Part shown: positions 49,917 to 63,999 of the stretch, piece after piece
Numbering within the stretch: the stretch's first letter is position 1
Layout of the letters: the number at the start of each line of letters is the position of its first letter
NCBI RefSeq assembly: GCF_040954835.1
Contig: NC_090698.1
Span: 40,663,501-40,727,500 of the forward strand
DNA: 64,000 nucleotides
Source: Lepisosteus oculatus
Lineage: Eukaryota > Chordata > Actinopteri > Semionotiformes > Lepisosteidae
Direction: 5' to 3'
Notes under the pieces: model-generated
Databases searched by the model: none
What the model was told of the DNA's origin: nothing
What the model saw: the letters and a program-made list of their open reading frames with translations, nothing else
Position numbers and translations under genes: made by a program

Positions 49917-52127
49917 GACAGCTGTCGATCTGCTTCCTCAGATTTCACTTAGCTTCACAGACAGGATCTTGGTTCATCATCCAGGTCTCATTGGACACAT
50001 GCATTCTTACCCTGCAGTGTGTTCAGTCATTCTCACATGTTAGAAAAGGTGCAGTGTTTGCTATGATTGAGCTCCAGCAAGGCAAAGCTTTTCCAGTACT
50101 GTGTTAGGTTTGGCCAAGCTCAAGCAGCCATTACTTTTTGGTATTTTGCTCAAACCGTTTTACTTGAAGAAGAAACACCCCCCTGTAAGGAGTAGTGTAA
50201 CATGTCTGGGCGTATACTTCAGATGATCACTCGATCCCAGTTTACTGGAAAACAAAACACGAATAACTGTGGCATCTGCAAATGCATCAACAACAATACT
50301 TGAAAACACGTATTAAACTGTAGATCATTCAAATGAATTTGACTGTGTAAGCAGCAATTAATTTACTGCTTACATAGTCATAGGAAACAAAGACATTAAA
50401 TCGAGAGAAGTTTCAAATAATAAATTAATAACGCACAATACCCATGCATTTATAAAAACATCTATTGGATTATGACTAACGAAGCACAGTATTCAGTCAA
50501 TACAGTACTCGCTACAAGGAATACACAAAGCAATCTTAGTCCTGTTATCCGGAACGTACCCGAAAAGAAAACTTTAAACAACATGACATACTTTGGTTTT
50601 AGATGACAATTTCATTTATTGACAACATACTGTACACTTAGACACCGGAAGTCCTTATTATGTGTTTCTGACAGCACGTCATTTCGAAACGTCGAAACTC
50701 AAAGTAAAATTATAAACAACGAGGACACCGACGGTTTCATTTACACATTATGCTTACAATTATGTTAATTTAAAAAGTTAATTTGCTTAGGAATAAATAC
50801 TGGCATTTTTTTGTATTTATGGAGCATTTGCAAAGCAAGCACTTACACAATTTATTAAAACTGCCATTAGCGTACCAACCAATTAAAACACATTACATTT
50901 TAAATTAACAATACATACAAAATAAGTACATACTTCGACATCTCCTACCAGTTTCTATCCACGCAATTATGTTTTGCTACCTTGTTTTGTTTTTGTTCTT
51001 CTCAGGCACTCACAAGACACAAATCATTCACATGACCACAAATCTCCACCCATTGATACCAAGGCCTACGGTAAACTAAAAGGACTAAACTTCCACCAAA
51101 CATTTTGGATTTAAGCGTTATAAAATGGAGGCCATTTTGGCTCTAAAAGAAAAGCTGTAATTTCAATTTTTTGCCCGGAAAACATAAAACATACAGCAGA
51201 TAACTGTATTTTGCAAAAACTGACCCTGGTTACAGAATATCAGTTTTTGCAACAGACTGCAAGTTTTAAACGAATAACGTGGTATAACATTATTAAAAGT
51301 AAATATAGATATTTAGACGATACAGTACTCGTTAAAATCCTATACAAAACATTTAAACATCTGAAGATCTTCGTTTACGTTTTACAGTAGGTGCAATAGA
51401 AATTATATTTTGTAGGTATATATTAAGTGCTTCATAATATTTTGTTGATCAGTTTATTGAATGACTTACATGAAAATATTTTCAATGTGTTTTGTAGGTC
51501 TGCTTTGATTTGGCGCTTTTTTTAGATATTAACTAATTCAACCATCCTGTTTATGTCATTTTAATATTAGCCTTACATATGTTTCCAACTCTATATACTG
51601 CATTTCATGTTCCCATTATCATGGAGGATTTGCTTTTTTAACAAAAAGTTTGCTGATTGTTGCCCAGCACTTATAAACACATTTCACTTTGACATGCCTT
51701 TATTTCAGTTAATGAGCATGTTAAGATTCTGAAAAACGTCTGGTGTCTCAGAGATAGACTGAGATGACTGCCACTAGCACAGCAGTAAAGCCCTACTTGT
51801 GAGCCAGACATGTTGGTAAGGAGATCTGTGACGCAAGTGTTCTGATTTACCAAGTCACAGACTGAGTGAACTTGAACAGGTGAAATATTGTAATACCTAC
51901 TGTAGTTTTATGTAAAAATCTTAAGACACAAAAGTTTAAGAGCAAATTACAGTCATTACTGAATTTTAAGGCTCACGTCAGGTCCGTTAAACAGGTCATA
52001 GATCTGTAAAATAAGAATGGTGTTGCTATTCTGATATTATCCATTGTGCTTAAGGATTGTGTTTTACATGATAATGCGCTTTATAACATGCCATGTATTT
52101 AAAAAAAAATGTAGTGGGCTAGTCAGT
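49897..52127. other. epg5 upstream flank
   Basis: AT-rich DNA between the epg5 start and the next repeat. Apart from the overlapping uORF and the CpG/ETS patch, the only motif noted is AAAATGGAGGCCATTTTGG at 51123-51141, a near-palindrome built from two YY1-like CCAT cores. No gene was recognised. Confidence 0.5.
50545..50745 (-). promoter_or_regulatory. Candidate epg5 promoter patch (ETS and CRE-like motifs)
   Basis: In a CpG-poor region this 200-bp patch has about ten CpGs. It has a perfect ETS/GABP site ACCGGAAGT at 50644-50652 and a CRE-like ACGTCA nearby. Such motifs are common at broadly expressed vertebrate promoters. It lies about 0.65-0.85 kb upstream of the epg5 ATG, which would require a noncoding first exon or a long 5' UTR. 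It is suggestive only. Confidence 0.3.
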
Positions 52128-52300
52128 GAGTATTGCAGTGAGAACAGAAGGCACTTCTTTAACCAAATGGCTGTGGGGGTATGGAACAAGCAATTTAGCC
52201 ATGCTGTTACCTGAAACTGATACCCTGACTTTCTTCAAGAAAAGGCTTGATGAAGTCCTTCAGTCTGTTAACTACCAACTACTGAATGACTTAGATGGGA
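52128..52300 (+). repeat. Non-LTR reverse-transcriptase C-terminal fragment
   Basis: The open frame contains TKWLWGYGTSNLAM and LPETDTLTFFKKRLDEVLQS. It resembles the WN.LP...TL..FKK.LDE end of CR1/L2-like reverse transcriptases. This is the best preserved of five such fragments in the window. Confidence 0.65.
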
Positions 52301-52501
52301 CGCATGGTCAGGCCTTATTTCTGTCACACTTCCTTGGTCGCTGTGAAGCACTTGTTTCATGTCATTACCATCTTCAAAGTGTAGTTTACAGACTGCATCC
52401 ATTTTCAGTCAGTCAAAGAGATGGCAGTTGGAAGGCAGAAAATGTGGGCAAAGTCTCTCTGAAGAATGTTCTTACCTTAGTGTGCCTACTGGTGTGTGAC
52501 T

Positions 52502-52583
52502 TTGTGTTGACTTGATGACAACAAATTCTCTTTATGCTCTTTTTGTGTTGACCTGATGAGAACAAATTCTCTTCATGCTCTTT
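52502..52583. repeat. Two-copy tandem duplication (41-bp period)
   Basis: TTGTGTTGAC(T/C)TGATGA(C/G)AAC and AAATTCTCTT(T/C)ATGCTCTT occur twice, with starts at 52502 and 52543. The copies differ at about three positions. It is unrelated in sequence to the 41-bp minisatellite. Confidence 0.85.
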
Positions 52584-53660
52584 AACTGTTATGTCAATGT
52601 ATTGATGTGCATCTCTGATGCGATGTCTTTTGACATAAACTACTGTGAAATGTGTTCCTATGCTTTGATACATACTGTATATTAAGAGAAATAAAATAAG
52701 AAGCCTTTCTAACAGATATTCATGAATGTTTATTAGTCATTCGTGATTACTTGCAAGGCTTTTTTTCATTACATGTGTTTCAGAGTCATTACATTGCCCT
52801 AGTTTATTGACTGTGGTTTTCTGTGGTATTCAGAATACTGATGGAAAATATAATAGATTTTCCTGCTGTTTTCAGTTTAAGTCAATTTAGTCAACTAAGT
52901 GAGTTTAAATCAGTTTAAAACCTTCATTATCACAACTTTGATGTCATGTTCATTCTGCCTGGAGCCCTTGCCATCAATGAAACATGAAAAACCTAGCTGA
53001 AATGTTCGTGCCTATGTATAGCATTTCCTTAGGTATGAATGAAGAGGAAAGGGCCAGATTGCATTTGATTCAAGAAATAGCATCAGTTTAAAATTCCATT
53101 ATGTAATAATATATGTGATGATCTATCTCACCCAAATAAAATTCAGATGAGTAAATAAATGTGTAAGTCAATTAGTTCTATCTCAGAAATACCTAGGGAA
53201 AAATGCATGTTGTTCTGCCTGAATAGATTCTAAATGGAAGTTGTATTGTACTGTATGTATTTCTTTCTCCTGGAGACAGGATATGCAGCTCATGAACTCC
53301 TTTTCCTATGCCTCTTACAATACAAAGTAGAGTTTGTACAGACAGCAACTCCCTGGAGCGATAAATTGTTTGCAAAACCCAATCAAGAGAGCAGTTCAGT
53401 CAGGTAATTGCTACTTTTGTTTGAATAAAACAGTGGTTATATTATTTAAAATATAACGTACAGTATGTAACAAAATATGCAACAAAACTCTTCATATTCA
53501 AAATTAATTCAGAGCTGCTAATAAACAGACAAGAGAAATGCATATGTCTGCTGTCACAACGCTATTAGGCCATGCATTCTCATTTGAGTTACAGGGTAAG
53601 TGGATAAGTGGAGGAAGGTTAAATTGCCGATTAAATATTTTGAAATTTTAAATGAACCCA

Positions 53661-53970
53661 TGATGTGGTAGCCCAGTGGTGCAGTGGTTATATTTGCTGT
53701 CTGGAGTGCTGTCTGTGTGGAGTTTGTATGTTCTCCCCATGTTCATGTGGGTTTCTTCTGGCTGTCCAAGTTTCCTCCCATAGTTCAAAAACATACTGGT
53801 AGGTTAACTGGCTTCTTGAGAAATCAGCTGTATGTGTTTGTGTCCTGCGCTAGGCTGCCATCCCGTCTGTGTTGTACCTCGCCTTGTGCCCGTTGCTTAC
53901 TGAGATAAGCTCCAGCTCCCCCTGTAACCCTGAATTGGAAGAAGCGGTTAGAAAATGGATGGATGGATAA
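53661..53970 (+). repeat. tRNA-like SINE (family W), full-length
   Basis: The tRNA-like head GGTAGCCCAGTGGTGCAGTG is followed by CATGTTCATGTGGGTTTCTT, GAGATAAGCTCCAGCTCCCC and the diagnostic tail GCGGTTAGAAAATGGATGGA. It is the best copy for defining this family in the window. Confidence 0.85.
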
Positions 53971-54225
53971 ACTTGTCTCTGTAGTCAGGAGAATGAGACA
54001 CATAGACATACAGTACACCTCTGTCATGTGTCCCTGTCAAATCATTTTGTCAGATGATAGATTCCAAGCTCTGCAGCACCTGGCAGTAAAGTCAATCATC
54101 AGCACTGCACGGAGAAGTGGGCACAGCCCCGTGCCCTGCTTAGTACCAAGAGGACCCTGTCCAACTGATTAGTGGCCCCTAGTTGTGTACTCCTACCTGT
54201 GAATCCTAGTCTATGTCACTATGCT

Positions 54226-54798
54226 AGATGATAGTAACACCCCTGCAACTCACAACTGGCAAACCACTGGAGCTAAGCATGTGTGAGCCTGGTCAGTACC
54301 TGAAAGGGAGACCTCCTGGAAAAGCTAAGTTTGCTGCTGGACGTGGTCTTAGTGGGGCCAGTAGGGGGTGCTCAGACTGCTGGCTGCGTGGTTCCTAATG
54401 CCCCAGTGTACTGACAGCGACACTATACTGGGGCATGTAAAAAAATTCTGTCCTTCTGATAAGATGTAAAACCGAGGTCCTGACTCTCAATGGTTGTTAA
54501 AAATCCCAGGGCTTTTCTCGAAAGGAGTAGGGGTGTAATCCCAATGTCCTGGCCAAAAATTAAAATTTGCCCTTTATCATTCTTGGCCTCCTAATAATCC
54601 CCATCTATGAATTGGCTTCATCACTCCTCCCCACTGATAGCTGATGTGTTGTGAGTGTACTGGTGTGCTATGGCTGCTGTCACATCATCCAGGTGGATGT
54701 TGCACATTGGTGGTGGTGGAGGGGAGTCCCCATTACCTGTAAAGCACTTTGAGTGGAGTGTCCAGAAAAGCACTATACATGTGTGGAATTATTATTAT
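54226..54798 (+). mobile_element. SINE3 (5S rRNA-derived), near full-length
   Basis: The head is recognisably 5S rRNA. GGAGCTAAGCATG (54269-54281) corresponds to 5S box A, and TGGTCAGTACCTGAAAGGGA plus GACC-like text (54290-54314) to box C. The body follows the known fish SINE3 consensus (GTAAAACCGAGGTCCTGACT, AAAAATCCCAGGGCTTTTCT, GATAGCTGATGTGTTGTGAG). The 3' end is the L2-like tail with TAAAGCACTTTGAGTGGAGT and ATTATTATT. Such elements are transcribed by Pol III from the internal 5S promoter and mobilised by an L2-type LINE (family knowledge). Confidence 0.88.
54358..54372 (+). promoter_or_regulatory. CTCF-like motif carried by the SINE3
   Basis: CCAGTAGGGGGTGCT matches the CTCF core CCASYAGRGGGCRS except for one T where C is expected. 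That change would be a CpG-decay product if the SINE consensus reads GGGGGCGCT. Binding is inferred only. Confidence 0.4.
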
Positions 54799-55199
54799 TT
54801 CCACACATGTAAAGTGTCTTATTTACTCTCACTAGTATATTATCACAAAATATTAGTTCAAATTGAAATGATTTGTTACAGTACTACTGTATATTATAGC
54901 ACTTTGTGTACTAGTATGTAGCACTGGGTTCTACAATTCAGAAATAGGTACACAAAAAGCTATAGAAAAAAATGTTTAATAGGAGTCCAGTTAAAATGCT
55001 AAAGCACTGACAATTGTTTTATAATTACATGTATAGTAAACGCTTTGTTTAATGGACTAATGGGGGAGGGCGAATCTATTATTGCCACATGTTCTTAAAT
55101 CATAAATAACATTTTTTTCAGTTCCAAAACACACTATACTATTATACGTCACTATACTTCACTTTATACTGTTATAGTGATGACCATGACCACTCTTAT
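54799..55199. other. Intergenic, nothing recognised
   Basis: AT-rich sequence with no repeat or coding signal that I can identify. Confidence 0.5.
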
Positions 55200-55439
55200 C
55201 TCTCTGTCTGTGTTCTCAAAGACGTTTTTCTGAACTCATACATCAGAAAGACTGCAGAAACCAAAATTATCCTGCAGCTAGGATCACACCTTCCCCCTTC
55301 TCTCAACGACAGACTACATTTTCTCCATTCATTGAAGGTTTCATTTCACACCTCTCTACACCTATTCTGACTTCACACCTCTTGATTGGCCTCTCTTTCT
55401 GTCCCCTGCTCCCGCCTCTCACTCCTCCTCCCTCCCAAC
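55200..55439 (+). repeat. Left part of a retroelement 3' region (family F) split by an LTR
   Basis: Pyrimidine-rich sequence with stops, ending in CCTCCCTCCCAAC at the LTR insertion point. It continues at 56010 with CCAACCTTTG. Its left limit is uncertain. Confidence 0.45.
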
Positions 55440-56009
55440 TGTCACGCTCGACATCCCTCCCTAAAGGGCGCTCCACTACTCTCATTATTGTTCGTGTGAT
55501 TTAGCTCTCCCGGTGTACCCTTTTAGTGTTATTATTTAAAGACCAGCTCCTCCAGTCCTCGGGGCTCATCATTAGGGAAAGCTGTCGCGAGGCTCGCCTA
55601 GCACCAGGAAACCCTACATCCGTCTCCTGAGGGCATAGGCCTCATCCCTGAGACCTCCCGTTTTCTGAGCCCGGGGTCTGGAGGATCTCGCCCCGTCACC
55701 CTTGGACCTCCATGTTTCGTTTGTCTGTGTGCTCCCCCCTCCCGGGGAATTTAACTTTGTCGCGTTCCAGGATGGATTTCCAGTTTATGGACTTTCGGAC
55801 CGTGCTTTGACCTGCCCTTGGACCCGTTTGGATTTGGATGCTGTTTTGTCTTCCCCGTACACTGTCTCACGGACTATCACTTTTATTTTGTGCACTATTA
55901 AACCCCTGTGTGCTCCTTTTTACCACACCTCCTGTTTTCTCCAGCTCTTACCGCATCGCATAGGGTCTTCTACAAGACCTGATACGGATTTCAGTCCGTG
56001 TCCGTTACA
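55440..56009 (+). mobile_element. Solo LTR, family C (570 bp)
   Basis: The element begins TGTCACGCTCG and ends GTCCGTTACA. The exact 5-bp duplication CCAAC lies at 55435-55439 and 56010-56014. It shares AGGGCGCTCC, CGCCTAGCACCAGG and CCTGAGGGCATAGG, in the same order, with the minus strand of family B, so B and C are relatives. A stem-loop, ACGGA (55984-55988) with TCCGT (55995-55999), sits 10 nt from the 3' end. Open frames are short and uninformative. Confidence 0.9.
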
Positions 56010-56156
56010 CCAACCTTTGTTCTGCTGCTACTTTACCTTTGCTTACTGCCTTGTCTCTCACACACCTGAAGAAGGCTCCACGACCAAAACGTGTTTTCTT
56101 TCTTTTTTTTTTCAGCATGGAATAAACCTATTACTTGTTCCTTTGCTACACTATTA
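56010..56156 (+). repeat. Dispersed retroelement 3' tail (family F), right part
   Basis: CACCTGAAGAAGGCTCCACG, ACCAAAACGTGTTTTC and CAGCATGGAATAAACCTATT match the copy at 42691-42822. Confidence 0.7.
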
Positions 56157-59100
56157 TATGATAAAATACACATATATCATATCATATTATATATTTTGAC
56201 TAACAACTGCAATCAATACAGTCAATGAACATTGTTCCTGTGCCTTTTATCATAAGCATACAAGCTCTTTATTTCATGTGATGTTAATGTACTGCATACA
56301 ATTCACTAAAGCATACAAAACACATGCCTATCATAAGCAATTGGCCAACAACTATAGGGCACCTTTGATATTCCTGAATTTAATACTTGTGTAAGATTTA
56401 ACTTTGTTTTATTTTTTGTGCTTTTTGTCATTACTGCAGGGAAAATCTGATATTTCTGATTTTACAGCCATAATTCCATTTTAGCAGATTTTGTCCATTC
56501 AATCTGAAGTCCATTAAACCAAGGGAGTACTGTACTGTATTTATAATAAGAGAGTCACCCGTCATATCAACTAAAACACAGTGTTTCCTGAGTAGCCTTG
56601 GTTGCTTGGAAAAGTAGTGAAAGTATAGTCTGTTTCTCAAAATAAATAATACAGGAAACAGTGCTCAACATCGTGGGCCAAGCTAATAATCATACTGTAA
56701 CATTATGACAATAAACCCTTTACAAACTACAGTAAGACTCATGCCTCAAATATGGGGCACATTATGTTAAATTCTGGCATGAAGTGTGCCTTTATGTCAG
56801 TCTCCATTCAAAAAAGGGCTGTAGAGAAATATGGTAGAAAATTGGAATTAAAGGAAAGTGTATTTAAAACTGAAAACAGGAGGCAGCTCAATACGTAAAG
56901 AGTCGTGGATGTTTTAGACAAACTACATTAAAGCTAAACAGTCTTCTTGTTTCAAATGTTTCCCATAATTTATGGTTCTTGAAAGAAAACAAGTCAAGCA
57001 AAAGTTTTGAGACTTTTTTTAAGATTGCATGTTGAAGCATTATTGGATTAACAGACCCAATGGAAAAGTTGATCATTAGGATTAGTGAGAGAATCAGGAT
57101 GTCTCCAATGTTGGCTGTTTCTCAAGAAATCTTCTTGTGTGGCCTCCTTCTGAGAAAGGCAGCCTGGAACAATTTGTGATTATTTTCTTGTAGGTTCCTT
57201 TGCATGCCAACTTTCTTTGCTCTAGAACTCTTCTTTAGTCCCATCTAGGCATTTAGGTCTGTCCTCAAACCACTATTTACTCAAGCATGCTGAAATCTTC
57301 AGTTCCTAGTGCAAGTGCTATACAGTAACACTTTGTGCACTCTATGGAAGGCTTCCTGGAAACAGAGGGTAAGCTATTGTTGTCTCAATTTTTGTTTCTT
57401 AGAGAAAAAGATGGACCTCTACAATGGGCTCTCCATTGCTAAGGTGCACACAGTTATGTTTAACTAACATAAATAGACCTGCTTTCTCTTGTTTAAAACC
57501 ATTTAATAATTGATTGTAGATAAGGTTAAGGTTAAAAGGTTATTCTATCAAATGTGACCCTTTCCAGCAACTGATGCATTAAATACTTTTTTAAGGTTTT
57601 GGTGTGCAGGAGTGAGTTGTATATGTCAGCAAAACATGATTTAAGTGAAGGAGAAAGGAGTCACAAACTATGAAAAAATAAACATGATAATTAAAATACC
57701 ATTCACTGGCTCCATAATACTCGAGAAAGACAAAAAAAAGCATATGTGGTGCTATTTATTCATGCTATATATATACAGTGGTGCCAAACTATGCTTTGGT
57801 TTCAGATAATCATTGTAAAATTTGTCTGGGTTTAAAACAAGTTAATTATATAAATGAAGAAAGAAGCATGTTCCAATGAAAATATATATTTCTACTTTTG
57901 GCTTCAAAGGGAAGTTGAAAATAATGTAATTATGAAAAGAGCATATGTGGCTTTTGGCCACAGTGTGCTTAAGTTAAGGCTCACAAATATTCACTATGTA
58001 GACTTCACTTCAGCATACTCTGTAACGTTCTGGCAGGGAATTGGAACACCCTGTGAGAGACATCTTCAGATAACTTCATGCTTGAGTTCTCTTTGAAAGG
58101 TTGGCCTTGTATGCTATTTAAACCTTAGTAGGATTCACAGAGAAAGCCTTACTTTGCTTTTTACATACATTAAATTGATTCTGAGTTGTTTTCAGTTTAT
58201 TTCACATGCTTTTTTAAAAGGCCGTTTGTGCTGGATCTGGCTGATCCAACATTAAAGCCTGTGAGAATTGTGACGCTTGAGATGAGGTTGCTGTGGTTGC
58301 CAGGAAGAGTTTGCTTAAGCCACTGTTGAATGCGATACAGGCAAATGGCCCGTTGCTTTTCACACAGACGCCTGGTACAGACAGATAATCCACAGCAACC
58401 ATCTCCTACCCATCAAGCAATTCAGGATTATCCTCATGTTCCAAACTTCAAAATAAGAAAACAATGGAAAAACATTATATTGTATGAGCTATTTACCACA
58501 GGGATAACATAACAACTTTCTGGTTCTGCTTTGGGTCTAATACCGACTTAGAGTTGGCATGACCATTACCAGGAAACAACAGCTTTTTGAAAATAGATGG
58601 ATGTTTCTTGTAATGTTCCTCCTCAAGAGTCCTGTTTCATGTTACTTTTAGTCTATCCTGCTTTCCATTTGCCACTTCCTTGAGTGCATTTGTTATTCTG
58701 TAATATTTGAACTTTCAATCTCTGTTGTATCTTATATCTGTGATACAATGTCTGTTGTATTCATTTACACTTTTTTAACTGCAATCAAATTAAAAGTCAT
58801 TTAATGTGAGAAATAAAAAAACACAGATGGGGGTGCAGATAACCACTTACTGATGCAGTCTATGATGCCACATATACTGGATTCCTGAAATATCATACAC
58901 AGTTTATTGTGGTTGTGTCGATATGTTAATCACATTCCCAGGTTCATCATCTCTGGAACAGTGAAAGCGATGATTCTCCGCTCAGCAACCTATTTGAAGA
59001 TTGAGAACATGTACTGAATCATGGGAACATTCTTGGTAATGCTTTATTTTAATACATTAACATATAATTAATATGCATTTAAATAATAATCTCACACTGG

Positions 59101-59984
59101 CTTCAATTAATGTATTAATTTAATGCTGTTTTCAATGATAAACAATAATGTGAGAAGGTTTATTCAAATTAATTTCTTCTTCTGACACGAATGTGTAGAA
59201 TGTATGATAAGAAAATGATATTTTTCTTTAAGTTTGGTTATTATTTCTGTTGTATTCTGTAAACCACGTCATTTGTTTAATGTTAATTTAATAGTAATAT
59301 TGCGCCGTTTAATATTAATTAAATACACGATTCCATGCCAGTTTAATATGAACTTAAGCCATATTTTTCACTACAATGCTGATGCAGGAGAGTGGTTGTC
59401 TCTTACAACATCATGCAACTTTTATCTCACTTCATTGTTAAAATCTAGTAAAATTATGTGAATTTTAACTTTGCATCACTAATTTCTACTTAATTTTTAT
59501 GTTATGTTGCCTTTTGTACCTTTGAATAGTGCGACCACTAATTAGTGTGTCCATGTTTCTGACTGCAAATGTTGATATTCTTAATGTTCCTAGGGAGTTT
59601 CCCATAGAAAGCCACCATCTTGGCTCCAACCTACACTTTGATTCAGCCCATAGCTAGAACTGATGGGGAGAAGTGGATAGCCTCCTACACCCACAGGCGT
59701 TTAGTTTCAGCATTCACATTCTGAAATTCTGAAAATGTGTTATCTCATTTGTAATTCAACAAAATCAGACATCATGGAGTGATTACGTTAACATTATTTT
59801 CATCAAATTGAGACAATGTGGTAAAATAGTAAAAGTTAGAATGTTAGAATATTTAGTTAAAAGTGCAACATTTAAATCAAGGAATTGTTAAAATAGCACA
59901 ACAAACAAAAAAAACCTCAGTTAGACTATTCAATACAATTTTGGTCATGTAAAAGTATTTTTTTTTCTGTAAACAGTTCAGAGA
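56157..59984. other. Intergenic, nothing recognised
   Basis: A long AT-rich stretch between the family F tail and the RT fragment at 59985. Short open frames (60-80 codons) show no homology I recognise. No tRNA, rRNA or conserved exon pattern was seen. Confidence 0.5.
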
Positions 59985-60300
59985 AGCATAGCCAGATAAA
60001 TTTCAAGGCTAAAAGGAATGTCCTACTCTGAGAGGCTAAAGTATCTAAACCTTTTAAGTCTTTGGAAAGAGAAGACTCCAAGGGACTTGATTCAAGTATT
60101 CAAAATTCTTAAAAGCACTGACAAAGTGAACCCAATGGACTTCTTTAGACTCGACAGTGAAACATGAACCAGGAGATACAAGCTGAAACTACACTATAGT
60201 GTAAAGTATTATAAAGGAATTCTAGGCACTTTTTACACAGAGAGTTGATTCCAAGATCAATTAGCTAGCAGCAACCAACAACAGGCTGAAGAGCTGAAGG
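59985..60300 (+). repeat. Decayed non-LTR reverse-transcriptase C-terminal region
   Basis: Pieces of a typical RT end are spread over frames with several stops: LRG..KYLNLLSLEKRRLQGD-like text, then FKILKSTDKVNPMDFF-like, then a RGYKLKL-like block. It extends the family of fragments at 52128, 38938, 46428 and 17589 further upstream in the parent protein. Confidence 0.55.
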
Positions 60301-60464
60301 CTATTATTTCATTTTAACCTTTCATATTTTCTTATGTACAATATTTTGTGAAGAATTATCTCAAGATCATAGGACTTAATCAGAACACTTTCTATATTTA
60401 TCATACTAATAGGATGTCTGAAGTCAGGCTAATGATGTTCCAAGGGGACACCCAATAAGAAAAT

Positions 60465-60612
60465 GCAATGTTTATTCTGGCATTTTAGCTCTGGCTTAAC
60501 CCTACTTGTCTAAGGGTTTACAAATTGCTTGTAGGATGAGGATGTTAACACCTGCATGTAGAGCGAAGAATTAACCAGGGGGCAGCTGCAGAGGTGAAGG
60601 TCCACTTGGTAA
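60465..60612 (-). repeat. Dispersed repeat (family E), second copy, inverted
   Basis: GATGAGGATGTTAACACCTG, CATGTAGAGCGAAGAATTAA and GGGGCAGCTGCAGAGGTGAA are the reverse complement of the copy at 38345-38470, with substitutions. Confidence 0.6.
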
Positions 60613-61023
60613 GCTGTCATCCTTTTCAAACCTTCATTAAAACTCTACAGTATATAGGCTCTAAAACAGTACTAAAGGTTTGTATTCTGGGACAAGGAGT
60701 AGACTAATGAAGGTATTGCTCACTAGAATGTAGTATATCTCAGTTAGTACTAGGGGATTGTTGCTCCTTTGTTTCTTCTATTTACAGTTCGAAAGTGCCA
60801 ACCCCTCCCCCAATATTTTTCAACTAATGGGCTTGCGAATTATATCCAAGTTCTTGAAAAAGTTTGTGAAGCCTGCAGACAAATGATCTCTGCCTGTTCA
60901 TAAAGCACAATGGCACATTATTTTTAATCTCCACAGGAGACGTCTCAGCCAGCTGAAAGTGCTGTAAGAAGTCTAGACATAGTGCTGCAATGACATAGTG
61001 ATCGAATTTGTTTTCTCCAGGCT

Positions 61024-61699
<676 letters not shown>

Positions 61700-61796
61700 A
61701 ACCTTGAAAAAAATCCATACCGCAAAATATTGGGTAGCATTTGTTACCCATCCATCCCTGCTGTGCTAACACGTATCTCAATTTTTTCAGTGTTAT

Positions 61797-62233
61797 AAGA
61801 TAAGATAAAATCACTTTATTAGCCATATACAATTTCTCGCATTAGGAATTTGTCTTGTCTAATACCCCAGCTTGCTCTCCAAGAGACACACAGATGGGGA
61901 GAGAGAAGCTTGGGGTCAGAGCACAGGGTCAGCCACTTAAATGGAACCCCTGGAGCAGCTGGAGTTAAGGACCTTGCTCAGGAGACCAACTGTCACGGAT
62001 GTCGGAAGGGATGAACCGTGGAATGGCTGGAGAGCGGAAAAAGACCCCATGCAAAGCAGCGGAACAGGGAGTAAGCCCAGTCTCAGCAGTGCAAAGAGTT
62101 CAGGAAATGCCGTATAGAAACCTATGCCCTCAGGCCACGGACGGAGCGGTGACCTGGTGCTAGACGGGTCTCAGGACATCCGAACGTCAATGCTGAGCGA
62201 AGGTGAATGAGAGACCTGGAAATATATAGCCCC

Positions 62234-62265
<32 letters not shown>

Positions 62266-62434
62266 GAAGGACAGCAAAGCACCAGAAACTAGGGACAGGA
62301 CAGAGGAGGAGCACCCTCTGGCTGCAGAGGGTGTGACACCAACAAAGTAGGATTCCTCTGCCAGCTATGGGATTTGAACCAGCAACCTTCTAGCCACAGG
62401 CAAAGATCCTTAGCCACAGTGCCACTGCTCCACC
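61797..62434 (-). repeat. tRNA-derived SINE (family X), split by a solo LTR, lix1 intron
   Basis: The left part (61797-61990) has TCACTTTATTAGCCATATAC and ATTTCTCGCATTAGGAATTT. The right part (62339-62434) has GGATTCCTCTGCCAGCTATG and GGGATTTGAACCAGCAACCT, the reversed B box. Excluding the LTR and one CCAAC, the two parts align with the copy at 39470-39703. Confidence 0.85.
61991..62338 (-). mobile_element. Solo LTR, family B copy 2 (348 bp)
   Basis: The plus strand reads TGTCACGGATG...GGGTGTGACA, with exact 5-bp duplication CCAAC at 61986-61990 and 62339-62343. It aligns along its whole length with the copy at 6759-7088. The excess length is mostly a (GA)n expansion at about 62236-62260. 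The 9-bp hairpin is kept (62312-62320 with 62325-62333), with one base pair changed on both sides. Confidence 0.92.

Positions 62435-63999
<1,565 letters not shown>

Noticed and set aside
55702..56199. 165-codon plus-strand open frame
   Set aside because: It lies across the family C solo LTR and its flank and has no protein homology I recognise. The LTR ends and target duplication explain the segment.
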